DNA of 42,940 nucleotides from Treponema sp. (GTDB lineage Bacteria; Spirochaetota; Spirochaetia; Treponematales; Breznakiellaceae). Where the stretch lies: NCBI GenBank assembly GCA_009784975.1, contig WQXG01000022.1:1-42940 (forward strand), written 5' to 3'. The notes beneath the pieces were generated by a model that was not told the DNA's origin, ran no database searches, and worked only from the letters and a program-made list of their open reading frames with translations. Position numbers and translations under genes: made by a program. Shown here one piece after another: positions 1 to 6,507 of the stretch (position 1 is its first letter; every line of letters begins with the position of its first letter).

Positions 1-61
1 TAGTGCAGGAAAAAACCGCAAAACTAAAAACTATCAATAAACCTAAAATTGCTTTTTTCAT
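1..61 (-). CDS. N-terminus of a lipoprotein, cut by the window edge
   Basis: Only the first 20 codons are visible, starting at ATG (59-61). The translation is a lipoprotein leader: two lysines, a hydrophobic stretch and a lipobox-like VFSC, then Thr. A clear ribosome site (AAGGAG) sits 7 bases before the ATG. It is the last visible member of the minus-strand series of exported proteins, about 180 bp after the truncated caspase gene. The mature function cannot be seen. Confidence 0.7.
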   Translation of the reverse strand, partial: MKKAILGLLIVFSFAVFSCT

Positions 62-239
62 ATAAAACTCCTTATATATGAATTGTATCATAATTTTTGA
101 GATATGAAACCTGCCCCCCAACTAGTAGTATGGTACATAAATACTGGCAGTTTTTTAGGAAAAATGGCTGTTTTTAGGGGTTTACTAATAAATGGTAATA
201 TTATATAATGAAGATAGGTAGTAATTATATATTAAGGAA
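62..239. other. AT-rich spacer after the truncated caspase gene
   Basis: No coding sequence is supportable. On the minus strand there is an imperfect direct repeat (CCTAAAAACAGCCA near 161-177 and CCTAAAAAACTGCCA near 143-158), a run of six G near 114-119, and a possible -10 (TACAAT) about 25 bases before the lipoprotein start. This is where the missing C-terminus of the upstream caspase/FGE gene should lie, but no remnant of it can be recognised. Confidence 0.5.
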
Positions 240-1586
240 TTACAATACATTTCCATGCATATCAAATAAACCCCAAGCATTTGCCCTCTTATGCCCTACT
301 GGATGTGATCTATCATTACTATTATCTACATACCAACCGGTACTATCGCTTATAGTTGCACCGGTATTATATGCAGTTGTTGTACCGGCTCGGCATGCGT
401 ATTCCCATTCCGCTTCTGTCGGCAATCTGTAACCATTTGCATTAATATTCCAGGTTACATTCGTTCCATTTATAGTATACGCAGGAGTAAGACCTTCTCG
501 TTGGCTTAATTTGTTGCAATACTCTACCGCATTAAACCAGCTAACATTTTCCACAGGCAGATTATCTCCTTTAAAATAACTTGGGTTCGTTCCCATCACT
601 TCCTGATATTCTTTCTGCGTTACCTGATATTTTCCCATGAAAAAAGAGCCTACCGTTACCTGTCGTTGTATTTCATCACTATTTCTTCCCGGCTCATTTG
701 CAGGGCTTCCCATTGTAAAAGTACCGCCATTAATGCGTACCATGTTATCAGAAACAGGGCGCTGCTGTTCCGTTTGGGTTTGTTGTGTTCCAGTAGACTG
801 CTGTCGTGCTCTTGGATTTAGTGAGTAATAATCCAAACTGATAATACTCCCATCATGATACGGGCGCTGTCTATTGCTGGTCAGCCTTAGGGTTTCGCGG
901 GTTATGCTTCTTATTAATATGCTAATGTCTTCGGTATTTTCCATGTTCTGCAAGAATGCTTCGGCAAAAGGGCTGTTGCGTTTTCCAGCGGTTCCGTCAG
1001 CGGCAACATCGTTGGCTGCTGTGGAATAGATAATAAATAAATCCGGCGGTAAATTATTTACTACGCCTAAACCTCTGGATAAGCTGCGGCTGCTTCCGGT
1101 TCTGTTTCTAAAAGGATTATTTCTGCAGGCATCCAATACTACAATATTGATTTTATTTCGCGCTATTTTATCAAATGATTCTATTAACCTGTTTACAGGA
1201 TACGAAGAAAATTTAGCGGAGACATCGTCTGTATCATCTACATCAACAGGTAATAGAAAGTTCTCACCGTCTATCTCTACACCATGTCCTGCAAACCAGA
1301 AAAATCCTTCATTGTTTCTGTTCTGCGCAAGCCTCTGCAAATAATTGCTTATTACCCTGTTCATCGCTGCATTACCAAGATTTGTATGCAATTCAACCTG
1401 ATAGCCAAGTGTACGTAATTTCGCCGCAATATCAGACGCGTCATTTACAGGATTTGCCAGCCTTTCAATTGTTGTGTAGCTGCCATTTCCAATGACTAGG
1501 GCATATCTTTGCTGGGCGGATACATTTTGCTGTACGCAAACGCATAATATAATTGCAATAAATAAAAACGACAATGCTTTTTTCAT
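240..1586 (-). CDS. Exported caspase-like protein with truncated FGE-sulfatase domain
   Basis: 448 residues from ATG 1586. A TTG six bases upstream is also in frame, but the AAGGTGAG ribosome site spaces better to the ATG. The signal peptide is about residues 1-24 (ends NVSA). The caspase p20-type domain is about 26-255, with His near 101 in FAGHG and Cys near 154 in VVLDAC, the expected dyad of peptidase C14. A Gln-rich linker leads to an FGE-sulfatase (SUMF1-like) domain from about residue 278. The FGE domain stops abruptly at DMHGNVL, whereas the paralogue at 4992-6491 continues DMHGNVWEWCWDW for another 53 residues. The missing part holds the RGGSW core and the ligand-binding surface, so this may be a decaying or recombined copy. 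Its caspase half is the most divergent of the six, while its FGE part nearly matches that of 4992-6491. Confidence 0.8.
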   Translation of the reverse strand: MKKALSFLFIAIILCVCVQQNVSAQQRYALVIGNGSYTTIERLANPVNDASDIAAKLRTLGYQVELHTNLGNAAMNRVISNYLQRLAQNRNNEGFFWFAGHGVEIDGENFLLPVDVDDTDDVSAKFSSYPVNRLIESFDKIARNKINIVVLDACRNNPFRNRTGSSRSLSRGLGVVNNLPPDLFIIYSTAANDVAADGTAGKRNSPFAEAFLQNMENTEDISILIRSITRETLRLTSNRQRPYHDGSIISLDYYSLNPRARQQSTGTQQTQTEQQRPVSDNMVRINGGTFTMGSPANEPGRNSDEIQRQVTVGSFFMGKYQVTQKEYQEVMGTNPSYFKGDNLPVENVSWFNAVEYCNKLSQREGLTPAYTINGTNVTWNINANGYRLPTEAEWEYACRAGTTTAYNTGATISDSTGWYVDNSNDRSHPVGHKRANAWGLFDMHGNVL

Positions 1587-1602
1587 AACCAATACTCACC
1601 TT

Positions 1603-3360
1603 TTAAAAATTAAATTTGAATGAAGCCATAGAGGGCACAGCCACCCTGGCTACAGCCATAGCATTATTAATTTCCTGTAAAACATTATTATTATTAAAGC
1701 TAACTATAACCCAGCAAGTATTATCGTTAGCATAATCAAAATCTACAACTCTTGAACCTGTAAGCTCAGAACGTGACAGCGTTATAGCTATTGTTTCTTC
1801 AAATAATTTTACATCATTATTCGAAAACGAGCTTAAAGCTGCAGAATAATCCAGAAATGCATCTCTGACAATTGCGATTATTTGCCGCGAAATTTCTTCT
1901 CGTGCACGAACTGTAGCAATGGTACGAGATTGAGCCTGAGTAGCCATTCTTGCAGAACCTACGCCAACCATTGAGTCTACTGGAGAGTTTCTGATAGCTT
2001 CTCTTACAAAAACCGGTGAATTCCTGATGACTCCTCTTACAAAAAGAGCAATATTACTATTAACATTTTTATCAGTAGGTATTGATTGTAATGAAGCCAT
2101 AGCGGGTACGGCCAGCCTGGCTACATTCATAGCATTATTTATTTCCTGTAAAACATTGTTCTTATTAAAGCTAACTATAACCCAGCAAGTATTATCGTTA
2201 GTATAATCAAAATCTACAACTCTGGCGCCTGTAAGTTCAGAACTTGTCAGCGTCTTAGCCATAGTTTCTTCAAATAATTTTACATCATTAGTCGAAAACG
2301 AGCCTAAAACCGCGGCATAATCCCGAAATGCATCGCTGACAATTGCGATTATTTGCCGTGAAATTTCTTCTCGTGCACGAACTGTAGCAATGGTACGAGA
2401 TTGACCTTGTGTAGCCATCCTTGCAGAACCAACACCAACAATTGAATCTGCTGGAGATTTTTTTATGGCTTCTCTTACAAAAACAGGAGAATTTCTGATG
2501 ACTTCTCTTACAAAAATAATTCTATCTTCAGGAATTGTTTGAACTGGCTGCGTAACAGTGGTTGTATTTGTCGTCTGTGTTCCAGTTGTTTGCTGAGGCC
2601 GCGTGCCAAGAAAAGCTGATGTTGCGCCGGCAAATCTAAGTGATAGTTCGGGATGCTGTGTTCCGTTTGTTTCATTTATTACATTTCCCATTGTTTTATC
2701 GAATACTTCAAAGACACTTAAGCCGGGAGTTCTAAGGTTGTTAAGAAGATGGTTGGTAAATAGCCCATTGCGTCCTGTTCCGTCTGCTGCTGTTGAATTG
2801 GCGCCGGTGGCATACATTACAATGCTTCCGCTAGGAGCACGGCTTGCAACAGAAAGCCCGCGGCTGCCGCTTCGCGCCCAGCCAAAGGGATTATCTCGGC
2901 AGGCATCAAGAACAATCATATTAAGTTCATTTCCGGCTTCGCTAAGGCTGTCTAAAACAAATTGCAGTGAAACTGCTCTATCTCGCAGTTGTGTTTCTGT
3001 GCGGATGTTATCAGCAACAACAGGAATCAGGTAATTCTCTCCGCTGGATTGCACTCCGTGTCCGGCAAAAAAGAAAAATCCGTAGGTGTTACGTGATACG
3101 CTAAGTCTGCGTTTAAGATTTAATACTGCGGTCTCCATTTGTTCAAGGTTACCGTTCAGCACTTTTTCTACGGTAAACCCAAGGTTACGCAAAGCAGTTT
3201 CCATGTCGTTGGCATCATTAACGGGATTTGCAAGGCGGGAAATTCCTGTGTAGTTTCCGTTACCGATTACCAGCGCGTGTTTCTGCTGAGCGGAAATATT
3301 TTGGTGTACGCAAACGCATAATATAATTGCAATAAATAAAAACGGCAATGCTTTTTTCAT
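1603..3360 (-). CDS. Exported caspase-like protein with duplicated LPP20-like module
   Basis: 585 residues. Signal peptide about 1-24 (NISA|QQ), then a caspase-like domain with His in FAGHGVQ and Cys in IVLDACRDNPF. A Thr/Gln-rich linker follows at about 260-275. The rest is two copies of a ~157-residue unit starting near 'VIRNSPVFVREAI' and containing GVGSARMATQ, RTIATVRAREEISRQIIAIV and DFDYxNDNTCWVIVSFN. This pattern resembles the LPP20 lipoprotein family, a periplasmic or outer-membrane fold; that assignment is by pattern only. The start has a TTAGGAG ribosome site overlapping the end of the upstream gene (9-bp gap), so the two are probably co-transcribed and coupled. The protein is predicted to be periplasmic; its substrate is unknown. 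Confidence 0.85.
   Translation of the reverse strand: MKKALPFLFIAIILCVCVHQNISAQQKHALVIGNGNYTGISRLANPVNDANDMETALRNLGFTVEKVLNGNLEQMETAVLNLKRRLSVSRNTYGFFFFAGHGVQSSGENYLIPVVADNIRTETQLRDRAVSLQFVLDSLSEAGNELNMIVLDACRDNPFGWARSGSRGLSVASRAPSGSIVMYATGANSTAADGTGRNGLFTNHLLNNLRTPGLSVFEVFDKTMGNVINETNGTQHPELSLRFAGATSAFLGTRPQQTTGTQTTNTTTVTQPVQTIPEDRIIFVREVIRNSPVFVREAIKKSPADSIVGVGSARMATQGQSRTIATVRAREEISRQIIAIVSDAFRDYAAVLGSFSTNDVKLFEETMAKTLTSSELTGARVVDFDYTNDNTCWVIVSFNKNNVLQEINNAMNVARLAVPAMASLQSIPTDKNVNSNIALFVRGVIRNSPVFVREAIRNSPVDSMVGVGSARMATQAQSRTIATVRAREEISRQIIAIVRDAFLDYSAALSSFSNNDVKLFEETIAITLSRSELTGSRVVDFDYANDNTCWVIVSFNNNNVLQEINNAMAVARVAVPSMASFKFNF
1620..2561 (-). repeat. Internal tandem duplication, period 471 bp
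   Basis: Two adjacent copies (about 1620-2090 and 2091-2561) inside the caspase/LPP20-like gene keep the reading frame (471 = 3 x 157). Long stretches match base for base, for example around 1686-1735 versus 2157-2206. This indicates a fairly recent duplication of one C-terminal module. Confidence 0.85.
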
Positions 3361-3369
3361 AATTTACTC

Positions 3370-4872
3370 CTAATTCACCGCAGAGCGTACCGGACGAATG
3401 CCAATGTGTCTATAACGATCGGTAGGCTCATGCCAATTACGATTCGCGGAACGAGCAAAGATTGCTTCATTGAACCAACTGCCGCCGCGCAGCACACGAT
3501 GAGTCCCGAAAGATGCTCCTGTTGGATTCGTCAATGGACCTGATTGATATTGAGATTCATACCAATCCCAGCACCATTCATAAACATTCCCATGCATATC
3601 AAATAATCCCCAGGCATTAGCACGTTTAAAACCAACGGGATGAGTCCTGCCATCGCTATTAACATCATACCAGCCTGTACTATCGTTAATAACAGCTCCA
3701 GTATTGTATGCAGTAGTAGTCCCGGCGCGGCATGCGTATTCCCATTCTGCTTCTGTTGGTAATCTATAACCATTTGCATTAACATTCCACGTTACATTCG
3801 TTCCGTTTATCGTATACGCAGGCGTAAGACCTTCCCTTTGACTTAACTTGTTGCAGTACTCCACAGCTTCATACCATGTTAAACTATCTACAGGCAGATT
3901 ATCTCCCTTAAAAAAACTGGTATTTGTTCCCATCACATCCTGATATTCTTTTTGCGTAACCAGATTTTTTCTCATATAAAAAGAACTTACAGTTACTTGC
4001 CATTGCTGTTCATTTGATCTTCGCCCCGGTTCATTTTCAGGGCTTCCCATTGTAAATGTACCGCCGTTTATTCGAACCATATTATCAGGCACAGGACGCT
4101 GCTGCTCTGTTTGTCTCGGCTGCGTCCCAAGAAACGCAGTTCCAAAATATTGGCTGTAAATAGCAGGCACCTGCTGCCTGTTACTTGCCTGTGAAACCGC
4201 TGCTCCGGTACGGTAGAAAATGTCTCTTACATTAATGCCCGGGGTTTTTAATTGGGTTAATAAATGGCTAGTAAAAAGACCATTCCTTCCTACGCCGTCT
4301 GATGCAACAGAACCTGCGCTTGTCGCGTATACGATTATACTATCCGCTGGTTGATTTGCTACTACAGCAAGACCGCGGTTCATACTGCGGCTCCACGATG
4401 CCGGAAAATCACGGCAGGCATCCAGCACCACAATATTTAGTTCATTACCGGCATCGTTTAATTCTGCAAGCATTGTTTGAACAGAAATTGATGTATCTCC
4501 CAGAAAATTTGCGCTTGGTATATTGGCATTTGCAGGAATTAAGAAATTAACGCCATTATGCTGCAAGCCATGTCCTGCATAATAAAAAAATCCGTAACTG
4601 CTTTTTGATACAGAGAGCCGGTTTTTAAGACGGATAATACCATCTGCCATTTGCGCGCGGTTTCCGTCTAATATTTTATCTACAGTAAAACCCAGCGCCT
4701 GTAAAGCCGCTGTTATGTCGTTGGCATCATTTATGGCGTTGGGTAACGAGCCAAAAGAAGTGTAGTTTCCGTTACCTATTACAAGCGCGAATTTTTGCTG
4801 GGCGGAAATATTTTGCTGAATGCAAACACATAATATAATTGCAATAAATAAATACGGCAATGTTTTTTTCAT
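3370..4872 (-). CDS. Exported caspase-like protein with complete FGE-sulfatase domain
   Basis: 500 residues, start supported by AAGGAG seven bases upstream. Signal peptide about 1-24. The caspase-like domain has His in YYAGHGLQ and Cys in VVLDACRDFP. The FGE-sulfatase/C-type-lectin-fold domain is about 265-500, with GYRLPTEAEWEYACRAG, DMHGNVYEWCWDWY and the closing RVLRGGSW...GIRPVR. The residues facing the ligand in DGR variable proteins are present, but their codons include TGG, GAG and GAA. They are therefore not explained by adenine mutagenesis of AAY codons, so this copy is treated as fixed. The two cysteines that FGE enzymes use for catalysis are not seen in the RGGSW segment, so a binding role is more likely than formylglycine formation. 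Confidence 0.85.
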   Translation of the reverse strand: MKKTLPYLFIAIILCVCIQQNISAQQKFALVIGNGNYTSFGSLPNAINDANDITAALQALGFTVDKILDGNRAQMADGIIRLKNRLSVSKSSYGFFYYAGHGLQHNGVNFLIPANANIPSANFLGDTSISVQTMLAELNDAGNELNIVVLDACRDFPASWSRSMNRGLAVVANQPADSIIVYATSAGSVASDGVGRNGLFTSHLLTQLKTPGINVRDIFYRTGAAVSQASNRQQVPAIYSQYFGTAFLGTQPRQTEQQRPVPDNMVRINGGTFTMGSPENEPGRRSNEQQWQVTVSSFYMRKNLVTQKEYQDVMGTNTSFFKGDNLPVDSLTWYEAVEYCNKLSQREGLTPAYTINGTNVTWNVNANGYRLPTEAEWEYACRAGTTTAYNTGAVINDSTGWYDVNSDGRTHPVGFKRANAWGLFDMHGNVYEWCWDWYESQYQSGPLTNPTGASFGTHRVLRGGSWFNEAIFARSANRNWHEPTDRYRHIGIRPVRSAVN

Positions 4873-4903
4873 AATTTACTCCTTATCATTTTTTCACTAC
4901 TCA

Positions 4904-4983
4904 CGGAACCATTCCTGCTCCATGCCCAGCCTCCGCTCCCCTTCGGGTCGCTCCGGCACGGGCATTCCGCCAGAATGGTTCCG
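4904..4983. repeat. GC-rich hairpin just downstream of the putative variable region
   Basis: Outer arms CGGAACCATTC (4904-4914) and GAATGGTTCCG (4973-4983) pair perfectly over 11 bp. Inner arms ATGCCC (4922-4927) and GGGCAT (4960-4965) pair over 6 bp, enclosing a GC-rich loop. By count, 41 of 60 bases in 4921-4980 are G or C, unlike the AT-rich surroundings. It begins 8 bases beyond the stop codon of 4992-6491. Hairpins or cruciforms at this position, after the initiation-of-mutagenic-homing site, are a known requirement for efficient DGR retrohoming. A transcription terminator is the alternative, but there is no clean T tract, only TTTTTTC farther on. Confidence 0.7.
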
Positions 4984-4991
4984 CAGAACTC

Positions 4992-5114
4992 TCAGGGGCG
5001 CACCAGCCGGAAGCCAAGAAAGTCGCCCCTGGAGTACGGGAAGTAGTAGTTGAGCCGGTAGGCTGAACGAGTGTTCGTCGCCGAATCGTACCAGCTGCCG
5101 CCGCGTAGCACGCG
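4992..5114 (-). other. Putative DGR variable region (VR)
   Basis: Codons 460-499 of the caspase-FGE gene. Candidate mutated codons, by position of the + strand triplets: 5088-5090 (Y), 5085-5087 (D), 5058-5060 (Y), 5052-5054 (L), 5049-5051 (N), 5046-5048 (Y), 5043-5045 (Y), 5040-5042 (F), 5034-5036 (Y), 5031-5033 (S), 5025-5027 (G), 5022-5024 (D) and 5019-5021 (F). All thirteen are NNY (eleven end in C, two in T), as expected if each descends from AAC or AAT in a template repeat. Interleaved fixed codons encode RGGSW, ATNTRSA, P, R and LGFRLVRP. The template and reverse transcriptase are not in the window, so this is a pattern-based call. Confidence 0.7.
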
Positions 5115-6491
5115 GTAAGAGCCAGAGACCGCTCCCGTTGGATTATTCTGGGCTCCGCTCGGATAAGTGCCATACCAGTCCCAGCACCACTCCCATACAT
5201 TTCCATGCATATCAAATAACCCCCATGCATTTGCCCGTTTATGCCCTACAGGATGTGTTCTACTATTACTATTATCTCTATACCAACCGGTACTATCGCT
5301 TATATTTGCTCCGGTATTGTATGCTGTTGTTGTACCGGCTCGGCAAGCATATTCCCATTCTGCTTCTGTCGGTAATCTGTAACCATTTGCATTTATATTC
5401 CAGGTTACATTCTCTCCATTTACGGTATACGCAGGCGTAAGACCTTCTCGTTGGCTTAATTTGTTACAATACTCTACCGCGTTAAACCAGCTAACAGTTT
5501 CCACAGGCAGATTATCTCCTTTAAAATGACTTGGGTTCGTTCCCATCACTTCCTGATATTCTTTCTGCGTTACCTGATATTTTCCCATGTAAAAAGAATT
5601 AACAGTTACCTGTCGTTGTATTTCATCATCGTATCGTCCCGGTTCATTTGCAGGACTTCCCATTGTAAAAGTACCGCCGTTAATGCGTACCATGTTATCA
5701 GGAACAGGGCGCTGCTGTGTTGTTTGTGTTTGCTGTGTGCCGGTTGTTTGCTGAGGTCTGGAACCAAGATAGGCGCTGCCGAAAAAACGCAATGAGATTT
5801 CCGGATGCTGTGTTCCGCCGGAGGAAGTCAGTACATCCTGTCCTGTTTTATTAAATAATTCCTGTACATTTATTCCGGGGGTTCTTAAGTTTTTAAGAAG
5901 TTCCGTTGTAAAAAGCCCATTTCTGCCGGTTCCGTCTGCTGCGGTTGAATTTGCGCTTGTCGCATACACTACTATGCTTCCAACAGGCGCGCTTACCATT
6001 GCAAGTCCGCGGCTGCCGCTGCGTGACCAGCCAAAAGGATTATCACGGCATGCGTCAAGCACAATTATATTCAGATCGTTTTTTGCATCGTTTAGTTCGC
6101 TCATCATAAATTGAACAGAAACTGCCCTTTCCCTAAGAGCATTCTCGCTTGGTATATTTGCATTCACCGGTAAAAGATAATTTATACCGCCGGATTGCAC
6201 ACCATGCCCTGCATAAAAGAAAAATCCATAACTGTTTTTTTCTATACTGAGCCTGTTCTTTAATCTGCTTATAGCGTTTTCCATTTGTTCAAGATTACCA
6301 TCCAGCACTTTGTCTACAGTAAAACCCAGGCTCTGCAAAGCCGTTGCCATATCATTGGCATCGTTTACGGGATTTCTTAATTTGGAGATACTGGTATAGT
6401 TACCATTACCAATTACAAGCGCGAATTTTTGCTGGGCAAAAAGCGCTGTGCATACTGTAAGCAATAAAAGAAAAACTAATGTTTTTTTCAT
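4992..6491 (-). CDS. Exported caspase-FGE (C-type-lectin fold) protein, putative DGR variable protein
   Basis: 499 residues, start supported by GGGAGG six bases upstream. Signal peptide 1-19 (ALFA|QQ). The caspase-like domain is about 22-245, with His96 (YAGHG) and Cys148 (IVLDAC). A Gln/Thr linker is followed by an FGE-sulfatase-type C-type-lectin fold, about 263-499. The last 40 residues (RVLRGGSW ... GFRLVRP) have the arrangement of DGR variable regions such as T. denticola TvpA: a fixed frame interrupted by positions occupied here by Tyr, Asp, Tyr, Leu, Asn, Tyr, Tyr, Phe, Tyr, Ser, Gly, Asp and Phe, every one encoded by NNC or NNT. Base composition changes sharply to GC-rich near residue 445. 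No Cys is present in the RGGSW segment, arguing against FGE enzyme activity. Inferred role: an exported peptidase whose ligand-binding surface is diversified. Confidence 0.85.
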   Translation of the reverse strand: MKKTLVFLLLLTVCTALFAQQKFALVIGNGNYTSISKLRNPVNDANDMATALQSLGFTVDKVLDGNLEQMENAISRLKNRLSIEKNSYGFFFYAGHGVQSGGINYLLPVNANIPSENALRERAVSVQFMMSELNDAKNDLNIIVLDACRDNPFGWSRSGSRGLAMVSAPVGSIVVYATSANSTAADGTGRNGLFTTELLKNLRTPGINVQELFNKTGQDVLTSSGGTQHPEISLRFFGSAYLGSRPQQTTGTQQTQTTQQRPVPDNMVRINGGTFTMGSPANEPGRYDDEIQRQVTVNSFYMGKYQVTQKEYQEVMGTNPSHFKGDNLPVETVSWFNAVEYCNKLSQREGLTPAYTVNGENVTWNINANGYRLPTEAEWEYACRAGTTTAYNTGANISDSTGWYRDNSNSRTHPVGHKRANAWGLFDMHGNVWEWCWDWYGTYPSGAQNNPTGAVSGSYRVLRGGSWYDSATNTRSAYRLNYYFPYSRGDFLGFRLVRP

Positions 6492-6507
6492 GAAACCTCC
6501 CGTATAA

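Noticed and set aside
3370-3500. Second DGR variable region at the end of the 3370-4872 gene
   Set aside because: The protein frame (RGGSW...) fits, but codons at the would-be variable sites include TGG, GAG and GAA, which cannot come from AAY codons by adenine changes alone, and no hairpin follows the stop codon.
4901-5230. 109-codon open frame on the minus strand across the variable region
   Set aside because: It is in a shifted frame relative to the caspase-FGE gene and exists because the GC-rich patch has few stop codons.
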